Part shown: positions 33,874 through 42,540 of the stretch, in pieces
Layout: each line of letters starts with the position of its first letter
How positions within the stretch are numbered: the first letter of the stretch is position 1
Source: Sphingomonas sanxanigenens DSM 19645 = NX02
Lineage (GTDB): Bacteria > Pseudomonadota > Alphaproteobacteria > Sphingomonadales > Sphingomonadaceae
Assembly (NCBI RefSeq): GCF_000512205.2
Contig: NZ_CP006644.1
Coordinates: 186,001 to 250,000, forward strand
DNA: 64,000 nt
Direction of reading: 5' to 3'
The notes under the pieces: model-generated
What the model was told of the DNA's origin: nothing
What the model saw: only the letters and a program-made list of their open reading frames with translations
Database searches by the model: none
Translations under genes and position numbers: made by a program

Positions 33874-34103
33874 TGGCTATTCTTGTTCGGCTCGACGTGA
33901 TGCTGGCACGTCGCAAGGCTCGCTCCAAGGATCTGGCCGCGTTCGTCGGTATAACCGAAGCGAATTTGTCTCTGTTGAAGCAGGGGCGCGTCAAAGGTGT
34001 GAGATTCGACACGTTAGAGAAGATATGTGAGTTTCTAGAATGCCAGCCGGGTGATCTTCTTGAATGGGATGGACGTAAAGCGTCAGGAAATAATGAAGAA
34101 TAA
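33873..34103 (+). CDS. small XRE-type HTH regulator
   Basis: 76 aa. The whole protein is one HTH_XRE domain: VRLDVMLARRKARSKDLAAF, ITEANLSLLKQGRVKGVRF, TLEKICEFLECQPGDLLEW. This is the Cro/CI-like type that partners DUF2975 proteins. Start overlaps the DUF2975 stop (TGATG), so the two are translated together. It likely binds the inverted repeat at 33316. Not a toxin-antitoxin pair as far as can be seen. Confidence 0.9.
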   Translation: MAILVRLDVMLARRKARSKDLAAFVGITEANLSLLKQGRVKGVRFDTLEKICEFLECQPGDLLEWDGRKASGNNEE

Positions 34104-34164
34104 ATCCTGATTATGATCTAAGCCATGAAATCGTAGATGATATTAGGCTTTGGCTGGGAAAGTG

Positions 34165-34196
34165 ATTCAGCCTCCTCCTGCAGGAGAAGGCTGAAT
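34165..34196. terminator. 32-bp palindrome, bidirectional terminator
   Basis: ATTCAGCCTCCTCCTG followed by CAGGAGAAGGCTGAAT, palindromic with one mismatched pair, between the XRE gene (+) and the FAD oxidase (-). It can fold into a long hairpin on either strand. Confidence 0.65.
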
Positions 34197-34273
34197 GCTG
34201 CGGCTGTTTCTCGTCGTCGGTCGAGCAGCGGGCGAAAGCACGCAGCGCGACAAACCGGTCGCATTCCCGTCCC

Positions 34274-35656
34274 TCATGTCCACGGCATATCCGCGCTGTA
34301 GTGGACCGAGTTCGGGTCCACCTTCGCGCGGATGTCGGCGTTCTTGCTGGTCTTGGTGTGCATGTAGCGGAAGCCGCCCTGCGCGATGCACAGCGCGTCG
34401 ATGTCGGCGACGAGCGCCGTCAGCAGTTCGGGGGTCAGGCCGGGGCGGATGCCCAGGTAGAGCATCAGTTCGCAGAACGGCTGGGCCTCGCCGCCCGAAA
34501 GCCAGGCGGATTTGATCGCCTTCACATAGAAGGAGATGAAGGCGAAGGCGTCATGGTCGCGGCGGAAGCGGTCGAGGATGGCGTGGAGGCCGCGGAACAG
34601 CGCCTCGTAGCGGTCCATCGGCGCCAGCACGATCAGCATGCGCAGCGGATCGCCCTCGCTGCTGTCGATGATGCGGTCGCTGAACGTCTCGACATTCTTC
34701 AGTGTCGCATATTTCGGGCTGTAGATGATGCCGAGCATGCCCAGCACTTTCAGCACCTTTTCCAGCCACGCGGCGGAGCGGCCGGCGCGGTCTCCGATCC
34801 AGTGGAGATAGCCGTAGTGCACCCTGTCGACGAAGCGCGCCCAGCTCGACTGCTCGGTTGCATGATAAGATGAGAACTGGCCGAGGGTCAGCATGCGCTT
34901 GCCGATCGGATATTCCAGCCACACGCCGCGCTCCATCACCGCGTCGCCGGGATCGGCGATGATCTTGCCCGAATGCGCGATGAACCTGGTCATGTCCCGG
35001 GTGATGACGCGCCGGTTGTGGACGAGCTCCACCCACTTGTCGACGCGCTGCAGGTCCAGCGTCATCGTCGCGATCACGCCCAGCCGGCCGCACGAACCCA
35101 GCACGCGGTTGAGCCCTGCGGGGTCGGTCGCCTTGTCGTAATGCACGACCGCGCCCTCCCAGGTGACGAGGTCGAGCGCCAGCACCGTATCGAGGAACAG
35201 GCCGAAGCGGTGCGAGGCGGGGCTGATGCCGCCGACCGAGGCGAAGCCGCCCGCGGTGATATGGTTGTGATCGCCGATGATCTTGAGGCCGAGATGATGC
35301 TTGGCCAGTTCTTCGTCCAGGTCGGCAAGCACCGTGCCGGACCGGATCGTCACCTGCGCATTGGGTTCGTCGAGCGCGACGATGCCCGTCATCATCTGGG
35401 TGCCGATCACCGCGCCGCGATCGTTCAGCACGAGGTCGTTGGAGGAATGGCCCTTGCTGCGGATCGTCGGCCGCTGGCCCAGCAGGTGCGTTTCCGTGAG
35501 CACCGCGACCAGATCCTCGGTCGTCTCGGGCAGGTAGATCTTCAGCGGCCGGATGGGCCTGGTCGCGCGGTCGCCGATCCGGCCCCAGTCATAGCCGAAA
35601 CTGTCGATGCTGTCGTGATCGAAGCCCTCATGGCTGGTAAAGCGATAGGCCTGCAT
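34274..35656 (-). CDS. FAD-linked oxidase (PCMH type, aldonolactone-oxidase-like)
   Basis: 460 aa. FAD-binding PCMH domain: RPLKIYLPETTEDLVAVLTE, RPTIRSKGHSSNDLVLND, HNHITAGGFASVGGISPASH, VLGSCGRLGVIATMTLDLQ. The C-terminal ALO-type region ends in RYMHTKTSKNADIRAKVDP and a short tail. Family members oxidise sugar lactones, alditols or other alcohols to ketones/lactones and pass electrons to O2 or a carrier. The His that carries covalent FAD in some relatives is not evident. It is encoded 66 nt downstream of the Cys-type hydrolase on the same strand, so it likely acts in the same pathway. Confidence 0.87.
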   Translation of the reverse strand: MQAYRFTSHEGFDHDSIDSFGYDWGRIGDRATRPIRPLKIYLPETTEDLVAVLTETHLLGQRPTIRSKGHSSNDLVLNDRGAVIGTQMMTGIVALDEPNAQVTIRSGTVLADLDEELAKHHLGLKIIGDHNHITAGGFASVGGISPASHRFGLFLDTVLALDLVTWEGAVVHYDKATDPAGLNRVLGSCGRLGVIATMTLDLQRVDKWVELVHNRRVITRDMTRFIAHSGKIIADPGDAVMERGVWLEYPIGKRMLTLGQFSSYHATEQSSWARFVDRVHYGYLHWIGDRAGRSAAWLEKVLKVLGMLGIIYSPKYATLKNVETFSDRIIDSSEGDPLRMLIVLAPMDRYEALFRGLHAILDRFRRDHDAFAFISFYVKAIKSAWLSGGEAQPFCELMLYLGIRPGLTPELLTALVADIDALCIAQGGFRYMHTKTSKNADIRAKVDPNSVHYSADMPWT

Positions 35657-35722
35657 GATCCTCTCCCCCGCTTGTCGTTTTCGTCGGTTCCGTCGGCTGC
35701 GGCTTCCGCCGCCGGCGCGGCG

Positions 35723-36844
35723 TCAGGCTGCCTGGATCTGGTCCTCGCTCCACGAATGGCGGCGGATGAAATCGAGCATCGCCGGGAACACGTCCTGCGC
35801 GACGTCCTTGCCCATGAACACGTCCTGATGGCCGTAGCCGTCATAGATCTTGAGCTCGTGCAGTCCCGGCGTGATCTTTTCGAGCATCTCGTGGCAGACG
35901 ATATTGCTGTTGGCGAACACATGATTGTCGCGGCCGGTGGTGAACAGCACCGGCGTGGTCACTTCGGCGGCGCGGGAGAGATAATCGTCCGGCAGCCGCT
36001 TCAGGCTCGGGTCGGACGGATCGAGCTTCACCGCATGGCCATGCTTCACCATCTTGTTGACGTGGCGATAATATTGCGGGGAAGTCGGCCCGTAGAGGTC
36101 GCCGCCGCGCTCGTGCGTCACGTCCAGCAGATTGGCGTGCGAATAGAGCGCGGGCCGGCCCGTCCCCCACATGAAGCTCAGCATGTGGCAGGCCTTGTTG
36201 TCGCATTCCGGGTGGAACAGGTCGACGACCTTGCTGACCAGCTTGCCCGGCGTCAGCCCGCGTTCCTCGCCCCAGTTGGGCGCCAGATAGGGCTCGTTGA
36301 TGATGTAATCCATCAGGAAGGGCGCCATCTTGAGCTTCAGCCTGGACCAGCCCGGCACGCGCGGCGCGAGCCCCGCGCTGTTGGCGATCGCGCTGGTCAC
36401 GCCGGTGATGGCGCCGCCGAACAGCCCCAGGCAGAAGGAAACCGCGCCCAGGCAATGGGTGATGACGTGGATGCGCACGTCCGCCCCCGAAATCTCGCGG
36501 ATCCTGGCCAGCGCCGGCGGGAAATCGAACAGCGCGATATGGTCCATCGTGTAGCGATGGCGGGTGAGGTTGTAGGGGTGGCGGTTGCTCATCCGGTAAT
36601 CGAAGCACCACACGTCCGGATAACCGTTGGCGTGAAGATAGCGGACGAGATTTTCATGTTCCGGCATGATGAACATGTCGGATGAGGTGGTCAGCCCATG
36701 GACGATCATCACCACATCGCGCGCCGGCGCCTTGTTGAAGCGCAACAGGCTGAGCCCCAGCATGTCCTCGGTGGCGATATAGTGCGTCGATGTCTCGCAG
36801 TCCGGTACGCCTGCAAGCGTAAACAGCGGAATTATTCGCGTCAT
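35723..36844 (-). CDS. alpha/beta hydrolase with Cys at the nucleophile elbow
   Basis: 373 aa from the ATG at 36844 (AGGGA 8 nt upstream); a longer open frame to 37603 runs antisense to the next gene and was rejected. Oxyanion segment VMIVHGLTTSSDMF. The elbow reads VITHCLGAVSF where most relatives have GHSxG, so the nucleophile is Cys. Asp is in TTGRDNHVF and His in YDGYGHQDVF, completing a Cys-Asp-His triad. Cys-nucleophile members (dienelactone-hydrolase-like) exist. Similar hydrolases accompany cholesterol-oxidase-type GMC enzymes in other bacteria by my recollection. Likely substrate is a lactone or ester made by the oxidases next door. Confidence 0.82.
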   Translation of the reverse strand: MTRIIPLFTLAGVPDCETSTHYIATEDMLGLSLLRFNKAPARDVVMIVHGLTTSSDMFIMPEHENLVRYLHANGYPDVWCFDYRMSNRHPYNLTRHRYTMDHIALFDFPPALARIREISGADVRIHVITHCLGAVSFCLGLFGGAITGVTSAIANSAGLAPRVPGWSRLKLKMAPFLMDYIINEPYLAPNWGEERGLTPGKLVSKVVDLFHPECDNKACHMLSFMWGTGRPALYSHANLLDVTHERGGDLYGPTSPQYYRHVNKMVKHGHAVKLDPSDPSLKRLPDDYLSRAAEVTTPVLFTTGRDNHVFANSNIVCHEMLEKITPGLHELKIYDGYGHQDVFMGKDVAQDVFPAMLDFIRRHSWSEDQIQAA

Positions 36845-36904
36845 GACCAATGTCCCTAAAACGCGGAGCCCCTTGCGCAAGTCGGAGGCATGACCGGCAT
36901 GGGT

Positions 36905-36917
36905 AACAAAACTTGTT
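36905..36917. promoter_or_regulatory. small inverted repeat with -35-like TTGACT
   Basis: AACAA-AAC-TTGTT at 36905-36917, with TTGACT at 36916-36921, in the divergent region between the hydrolase and the gene at 37016. A tentative operator/promoter. Confidence 0.3.
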
Positions 36918-37015
36918 GACTTGGAACAGATCAAATTACGGTGGAAGATGAATTTGCCTTGAATGCCAGTTGGATTCGTGATGATCTGGACACTGGATTT
37001 GGGCGGGGTGCGTCG

Positions 37016-37621
37016 ATGGCAGGGATTCGCTTCAACGAAGCGATGACGGGCGGTTTCGTGCTTGGAGAGACTGATCCCGAAGCGGGACGTCGGCAGGGCG
37101 AACGAACCGGCAGCGCGCTGACGATGCACGCCCAGGTCGCGATCGACGATATCGATCTGTTCCTTTCCGATCCGGGGCACAACGGCACGCTGGGCGGCAC
37201 GCTCGACGTGCCGGGCTGGGGGCAGGGGATCGCCGCCACCGCCGGGGTCTTCCGCCTGTTCAGCCCGTCCGGCCAGCCCAGGCTCAAGCTGATGGTCTAT
37301 GAACTGGCGTTCGCGCATGGCGGACGGCCCTATTACCTGGCCGGCCGCAAGGAGGTGCGCGACGATCCGGGGTTCGACCTGTGGCGGGACACCACCACCT
37401 TGTTCACCCGGCTGCACGAAGGGGTAGACGCGGGCGGGACGGTGGTGGGTGCCGGCACCCTCGCCCTTGGCGTCGCCGATCTGGTGCGGCTGATGTCGAC
37501 GATGCGCGCGACCGGGGCGGCCGATGCCGCGGCGGCGGCGGCGGTGCTGGCGCGCTTCGGCAGGATGTTCCTCGGCGAACTGTGGGACAGTTACGGCCCG
37601 CACGGCCGGAGCGGGGGCTGA
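37016..37621 (+). CDS. companion domain protein of the cholesterol-oxidase-like cluster
   Basis: 201 aa from the ATG at 37016; a GTG start at 36941 would add 25 residues. The core pattern is GTLGGTLDVPGWGQGIAATA, VFRLFSPSGQPRLKLMVYEL, GGRPYYLAGRKEVRDDPGFD and LWRDTTTLFTRLHEG, then a helix near the end (FGRMFLGELWDSYG). I recall this pattern as a domain attached to large GMC/cholesterol-oxidase-like proteins in actinobacteria; here it is a separate gene 20 nt before the GMC gene. Probably binds the lipid substrate or the GMC subunit. Function is inferred only. Confidence 0.7.
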   Translation: MAGIRFNEAMTGGFVLGETDPEAGRRQGERTGSALTMHAQVAIDDIDLFLSDPGHNGTLGGTLDVPGWGQGIAATAGVFRLFSPSGQPRLKLMVYELAFAHGGRPYYLAGRKEVRDDPGFDLWRDTTTLFTRLHEGVDAGGTVVGAGTLALGVADLVRLMSTMRATGAADAAAAAAVLARFGRMFLGELWDSYGPHGRSGG

Positions 37622-37641
37622 CGCCGCGATGGGCCATCGCG

Positions 37642-39225
37642 ATGGACTGTGACACGATCGTCATCGGCAGCGGCTTCGGCGGCGCGGTGGCGGCGGCGCG
37701 GCTGGCCGAGGCGGGTGAACGGGTGATCGTGCTGGAGCGCGGCCGGCGCTGGTCCACCGCCAACTATCCCCGCACCATGGCGGACGAATGGCTGTGGAGC
37801 CAGGACGATCCGGTGAAGCGCAACGGCTGGCTGGACCTGCGCGTGTTCCGCAACATGGCGGTGGCGCAGGGCGCCGCGGTGGGCGGCGGATCGCATATCT
37901 ATGCCAACATCTCGGCGGTGCCGGCCGCATCGACCTTCGATGCCGGCTGGCCGCCCGAAATCGGCTTCGCCGATCTCGCGCCGCATTACGCCACGGTGGG
38001 CGCGGTGATGGAGGTGCAGCAGGTGCCGGACAACCAGTGGCCGGCGCGGATGAAGATGATGAAGGAGGGGGCGGAGGCGATCGGCGCGGGTGCGCGCTTC
38101 CGCAAGCTCGATCTGGCGGTGCGCTTCGACCCCGAATGGAGCTATGACGCGCCCGGCGCGATGACGGTCGCGCGCAGCCGCCGTTCGCTCAACCGGCATG
38201 GCGTGGAGCAGGGCACCTGCGTCCATATCGGCAATTGCGACATCGGCTGCGACGCCGATGCCAAGAACACGCTCGACAAGAATTATCTCGTCATCGCCGA
38301 GGCGCATGGCGCCGACATCCGTCCGCTGCATCTGGTCACCTCGATCGAGCCGCTGGGGCGCAAGGGCGCGGACGGCTGGCGCGTCCATTTCGACCGGATC
38401 GAGGGGGAGCGCCGCGGCGGCAGCGTGACCGCAAAGCGCGTCGTGCTGGCGGCGGGATCGCTCAACTCCACCGAACTGCTGTTGCGGTGCCGCGATGTCC
38501 ACAAGACCCTGCCTGCGCTCAGCGCGTTCGTGGGGCGCAACTGGTCGAGCAACGGCGATTTCCTGACGCCGGCCTTCTACCCCGGGCGCGCGCTCCATCC
38601 GCATCGCGGGCCGACCATCACCAGCGCGATCGACTTTCTCGACGGATCGGTGGACGGCCAATCCTTCTGGATCGAGGATGGCGGCCTGCCGGATCTGATC
38701 AAGGGGTGGATCGAGGCGGCGGACACGTCGCACAAGGAGGTCGCGCGCTTCCTGGCCGTGATGCGCAAGGCGATGGCGGCGCATGGCCCGATCGACTGCA
38801 TGATGCCCTGGTTCGCCCAAGGCGTGGACGCAGCCGATGGCATACTCAGCCTCAGGCGGCGCTGGTGGCTGTTCGGCCCGAAGCGGCTGACGTTGACGTG
38901 GAACATCGCGAAGTCGCGCAAGCTGATGGATACGATCGTCGACATGCATGAGCGGCTGTCGCGCGCGACCGGCGGCACGCCGGTGGTGCCGCCGAGCTGG
39001 TCGGTCGCGCGCTACCTCGTAACGCCGCATCCGCTGGGCGGCGCGAACATGGGCACGTCCCGCAAGGCCGGCGTGGTCGATCATATCGGCCGGGTGTTCG
39101 GCTATGAAGGGCTGATGGTGCTCGATGGCGCGATCGTGCCGGAAGCGGTGGGGGTGAACCCCTCCCGCACCATCGCCGCGCTGGCGGAGCGCGCGATCGC
39201 GTTGCTTGCGAAGGGCGTGGCATGA
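37642..39225 (+). CDS. GMC oxidoreductase, cholesterol-oxidase-like
   Basis: 527 aa from the ATG at 37642. FAD fold TIVIGSGFGGAVAAARLAEA, then LERGRRW, AAVGGGSHIYANISAVP, and LNRHGVEQGTCVHIGNC with a Cys pair. C-terminal PHPLGGANMGTSRKAGVVD and FGYEGLMVLDGAIVPEAVG match class I cholesterol/steroid oxidases and 6-hydroxy-type relatives. It would oxidise a ring or long-chain alcohol using FAD and O2. No signal peptide, so cytoplasmic or membrane-peripheral. Followed 13 nt later by the metallophosphoesterase gene. Confidence 0.87.
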   Translation: MDCDTIVIGSGFGGAVAAARLAEAGERVIVLERGRRWSTANYPRTMADEWLWSQDDPVKRNGWLDLRVFRNMAVAQGAAVGGGSHIYANISAVPAASTFDAGWPPEIGFADLAPHYATVGAVMEVQQVPDNQWPARMKMMKEGAEAIGAGARFRKLDLAVRFDPEWSYDAPGAMTVARSRRSLNRHGVEQGTCVHIGNCDIGCDADAKNTLDKNYLVIAEAHGADIRPLHLVTSIEPLGRKGADGWRVHFDRIEGERRGGSVTAKRVVLAAGSLNSTELLLRCRDVHKTLPALSAFVGRNWSSNGDFLTPAFYPGRALHPHRGPTITSAIDFLDGSVDGQSFWIEDGGLPDLIKGWIEAADTSHKEVARFLAVMRKAMAAHGPIDCMMPWFAQGVDAADGILSLRRRWWLFGPKRLTLTWNIAKSRKLMDTIVDMHERLSRATGGTPVVPPSWSVARYLVTPHPLGGANMGTSRKAGVVDHIGRVFGYEGLMVLDGAIVPEAVGVNPSRTIAALAERAIALLAKGVA

Positions 39226-39238
39226 GGAGGGCGGGACG

Positions 39239-41113
39239 ATGAGGCGCAAGCGGGCGATGACGGGCTGGTACGATCCGGCGCAGCTCGCGCAGACCGGCAT
39301 CCGCGTCGCCATCTCCACCGTGTTCGGCCAGTTCGCCGACAAGCGCGAGGCGCTCGCCGCCGCCAACGCGATCGCGCCGCAGCCGTTCGACGAGAGCTTC
39401 GACTATAAGGGCAAGGGGGCGGACGGTTTCTGGCTCGATTTCGTCGCCGACACCGGCGATGGCTGGAACTCCACCTATGCGATCGCCCGCCTGCTCAGCG
39501 CGAAGAGCCTGACATTCGACGGTGTGGAACTGCCGCGCGGGCAAGTGCTCATGATGGGCGGCGATCAGGTCTATCCCACCGCCAGCCGCGCCGAATATGA
39601 GGATCGCCTGCTCGCCCCCTTCGAGGCCGCCCAGCAGGCCGAGGCGAAGGCGAACGGCTGGCCGGAGGAAAAGGCCCGGCCGGACCTCTATGCGATCCCC
39701 GGCAATCATGACTGGTATGATGGGCTCAACGCCTTTTTCGGCCTGTTCTGCCGCCGCCGCATCGCGATTCCCGGCACGATCGGTCAGGCGCGGCCCGGTC
39801 GCGCCATCGCGGGCTGGGAAACGCACCAGACGCGCAGCTATTTCGCGCTGCAACTGCCCGGCGGCTGGTGGCTGTGGGGCATCGACAGCCAGCTCGAGGG
39901 CTATATCGACCAGCCCCAGATCGAATATTTCCGGCATGCCGCGCGCTATTGGATGCCCAAGGGCTCGAAACTTATCCTCTGCGTCGGCACGCCCAGCTGG
40001 CAATATGTCGACGAGGCCGACCCCGATCCCGGTTTCGCGAGCTTCTCCTATCTCGAGCGGTTGGCCGGGGCGGAGCGCGACGACAAGGGCGACCCGATGG
40101 GGCATCAACTGCGCCTCGTGCTGACCGGCGACAGCCACCATTATGTCCGCTTCGTCGAGGGGGACCGCCACTATGTCACCTGCGGCGGCGGCGGCGCCTT
40201 CCTCCACCCCACACAGCAGGTGACGGACAAGAATTTCACCTCGGAGTTCCCGCCGCCAGGCGTACAGCATCGGCGCAACAATCCGCGATCGCAGCGCAGC
40301 TTCGAAGTCGCGCAGTCCGCGGATGGCACACCCGCAGTCTATCCCGCCGCCGCGACGTCGCGGCTGCTGACCTTCTGGAACCTGCTGTTCGCGGTCAAGA
40401 ACTGGAAGTTCCCGCTGCTGCTCACGCCCGCCTATGCGCTGTTCATCTCGATTCTCGATTTCAACGCGCGGCTGGACCAGAAGGTAGGGCTCGGCGATGC
40501 ACTCCTGCGCGGCGGCAGCCTATGGCGTGCCGTGGAATTATACTGGCAGTTTGTCATTGCGTCGCCGCTTGCGCCGCTGCTGCTCGGCGTAACGCTGGTG
40601 GGCTATCACTTCTTCGCCGACGTGAAGAGCGGGCTGGGCCGTTTCGCCGCTGGAGCGGTGCATGCAGCGGCGAGCGCGGCAGCGGTGACGGTGACGACCT
40701 GTGCGCTCGCCCGGGCCACTTCTTCGATCTGGCCTGAAAAGGTGACGACACTGATCAGTTTCGCCCAGCAGATCGGGCTGATCGCCGGCATCGGCTTTGC
40801 ATCCGCTGTGGTCTCCGCGACGGTCTTCGGTATCTATCTGCTTGTGATGCTGCTGCTGTTCGGTCGCCACGCGAACGAGGCGTTCTCGTCGATCGGTCAT
40901 CGCGGCTACAAGGGCTTCCTGCGGATGCGCATCGACGCCGACGGCGCGCTCACCCTCTATCCGATCGGGCTGACCAACGTACCGCGGGACCGGGGCGAGA
41001 CTCCGCGCAATCCGCCGCTGTCACCGCATCTGATCGAGGCGCCGATCCGGATCGCCGCCGCCGCGCCGGCCGTCAGTCCCGCGCCAGCGCCGCCACCCGT
41101 GGATAGCGCCTAG
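39239..41113 (+). CDS. membrane-anchored metallophosphoesterase
   Basis: 624 aa from the ATG at 39239 after GAGGAGGG. N-terminal two thirds is a calcineurin-type phosphoesterase: FVADTGDGWNS, GGDQVYPTASRAEYEDRL, AIPGNHDWYDGL (metal Asn/His), VLTGDSHHYVRF. The C-terminal third has about four hydrophobic helices (about 385-405, 440-460, 475-495, 520-545) and a Pro/Ala-rich tail. It probably hydrolyses a phosphoester on a lipid at the inner membrane. Position after the GMC gene suggests a shared substrate. Confidence 0.85.
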   Translation: MRRKRAMTGWYDPAQLAQTGIRVAISTVFGQFADKREALAAANAIAPQPFDESFDYKGKGADGFWLDFVADTGDGWNSTYAIARLLSAKSLTFDGVELPRGQVLMMGGDQVYPTASRAEYEDRLLAPFEAAQQAEAKANGWPEEKARPDLYAIPGNHDWYDGLNAFFGLFCRRRIAIPGTIGQARPGRAIAGWETHQTRSYFALQLPGGWWLWGIDSQLEGYIDQPQIEYFRHAARYWMPKGSKLILCVGTPSWQYVDEADPDPGFASFSYLERLAGAERDDKGDPMGHQLRLVLTGDSHHYVRFVEGDRHYVTCGGGGAFLHPTQQVTDKNFTSEFPPPGVQHRRNNPRSQRSFEVAQSADGTPAVYPAAATSRLLTFWNLLFAVKNWKFPLLLTPAYALFISILDFNARLDQKVGLGDALLRGGSLWRAVELYWQFVIASPLAPLLLGVTLVGYHFFADVKSGLGRFAAGAVHAAASAAAVTVTTCALARATSSIWPEKVTTLISFAQQIGLIAGIGFASAVVSATVFGIYLLVMLLLFGRHANEAFSSIGHRGYKGFLRMRIDADGALTLYPIGLTNVPRDRGETPRNPPLSPHLIEAPIRIAAAAPAVSPAPAPPPVDSA

Positions 41114-41190
41114 CCATCGCCAGCGCGTAGCCGAGGTCGAATACCGTCGGGCTCGCTGCCCGGCGTCGATCCGGCTTGCACCTTATCGAA

Positions 41191-41215
41191 TCATGTAATA
41201 GTGATAGTTGCATGA
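41191..41215. promoter_or_regulatory. interrupted palindrome at the Rrf2 start
   Basis: TCATG at 41191-41195 and CATGA at 41211-41215 flank an AT-rich centre with TAATAGTGATAG. It overlaps the start codon of the Rrf2 gene, a typical place for an Rrf2 autoregulatory site. Confidence 0.4.
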
Positions 41216-41676
41216 GTCGCGACAGTCGTCTTTCGGGCGTGCTCCACGTCCTGCTCCACATGGCGGAGCATCGCGGGCCGGTGACCTCCGAGGCGCTGGC
41301 GCGGGTGATGCGCACCAACCCCGTGGTGATCCGGCGGGTGATGGCTGGGCTGCGGCAACAGGGCTATGTCCAGTCCGGCAAGGGGCATGGCGGCGGCTGG
41401 ACCATCGCGCGCGACCTCGCCACGATCACGCTTCGCGACATCTATGAGGGCATCGGCTCTCCGCCCCTTTTCGCCATCGGCAACCGCAGCAACCATCCCG
41501 ACTGCGCGGTCGAGCAGGCGGTAAACGGCGCGTTGGGCGCCAGTCTGGACGAAGCCGAGCGGCAATTGCTCGCGTCGTTCGGCACCGTCACGCTGGCGGA
41601 CCTCAGCACCCATTTTCACGATCGCCTGGCGCAACATGTGCCGGGCGCCTGCCCGGAGCCCGATCATCATGGCTGA
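41212..41676 (+). CDS. Rrf2 family transcriptional regulator, Cys-poor type
   Basis: 154 aa from the ATG at 41212. Winged [43 protein letters not shown] and [20 protein letters not shown]. The three Fe-S Cys of IscR/NsrR are absent; only one Cys (NHPDCAVEQ) and a C-terminal ACPEPDHH occur, so it is the YwnA-like type that senses small molecules or thiol state. It overlaps a methyltransferase gene by 8 nt. Confidence 0.88.
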   Translation: MSRDSRLSGVLHVLLHMAEHRGPVTSEALARVMRTNPVVIRRVMAGLRQQGYVQSGKGHGGGWTIARDLATITLRDIYEGIGSPPLFAIGNRSNHPDCAVEQAVNGALGASLDEAERQLLASFGTVTLADLSTHFHDRLAQHVPGACPEPDHHG

Positions 41677-42367
41677 TGCTGCCCAGGAACCGTTCCTGAA
41701 GAATTTCTCCGATCCGGACGCGGTGGCGCGTTATGAGGATGGGCCGCGACGCTTCGTGCCCGGCCTCGAGGCGCTGCACCGGATGACCGGGCTGCTGCTG
41801 GCGGAACGCATGCCCGCCGATGCGCGCGTGCTGGTGCTGGGCGCGGGCGGCGGCCAGGAATTGCGGGCGATGGCGGATGCCCATCCGGGCTGGACCTTCG
41901 TCGGCGTCGATCCGGCGGCGGAGATGTTGCGGCTGGCCGGGCGCGTGCTGGGCCCGCACCGCGAGCGGGTGGAGTTGGTGGAAGGCTATATCGACGACGC
42001 CCCCGCGGGGCCGTTCGATGGCGCAACCTGCCTCCTGACGTTGCATTTCCTCGATGCGGCCGAGCGCGAACGCACCGTCCGGGCGATCCATGACCGGCTT
42101 CGTCCCGGCGCGCCGTTCGTCGCCGCGCATGCCAGCTTCCCGCAGGCCGCCGCGGAGCGGGACGTCTGGCTCGACCGTTATGCCAACTATCCGATCGCGA
42201 TGGGCGCCGATCCCGACCAGGTGAACGGCGCCCGCGCGGCGGTGGCCGCCAGTCTGCACAGCTTCGATCCGGAAACGGACGAAGCCATCATCCGCGCCGG
42301 CGGCTTCGCCGACGTTCGCCTGTTCTTCACGGCCTTCACCTGGCGCGGCTGGATCGCTCACGCCTGA
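41669..42367 (+). CDS. class I SAM-dependent methyltransferase
   Basis: 232 aa from the ATG at 41669, 8 nt inside the Rrf2 gene. SAM motif I is [16 protein letters not shown] (LGAGxGxE), followed by [14 protein letters not shown] and [11 protein letters not shown]. Resembles small-molecule methyltransferases of the UbiE/TehB kind. Co-expressed with Rrf2, perhaps for a volatile or toxic substrate. Specificity unknown. Confidence 0.85.
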   Translation: MADAAQEPFLKNFSDPDAVARYEDGPRRFVPGLEALHRMTGLLLAERMPADARVLVLGAGGGQELRAMADAHPGWTFVGVDPAAEMLRLAGRVLGPHRERVELVEGYIDDAPAGPFDGATCLLTLHFLDAAERERTVRAIHDRLRPGAPFVAAHASFPQAAAERDVWLDRYANYPIAMGADPDQVNGARAAVAASLHSFDPETDEAIIRAGGFADVRLFFTAFTWRGWIAHA

Positions 42368-42540
42368 CCGGGACAGGCCGCTCACCTGTCGGGGACCGTC
42401 CGCGATTGCGGTAGCGGCGACGACGATGTGATCAGCCTATCTCAGCGACCTCGAACTCGACCTCGACAGCTACGGCACCCGCCATGTCGTTCGCGGCCGG
42501 CGGTTGCCAGACACCACCCGGCCGATTAGCTGTCGGGGCA

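Noticed and set aside
33337-34103. DUF2975/XRE as a toxin-antitoxin pair
   Set aside because: The DUF2975 protein is a four-helix membrane protein and the pair is a known association; no toxin feature is visible.
36845-37603. N-terminal extension of the Cys-type hydrolase to 626 codons
   Set aside because: The extension runs antisense to the gene at 37016 and lacks similarity; a good ribosome site lies before 36844.
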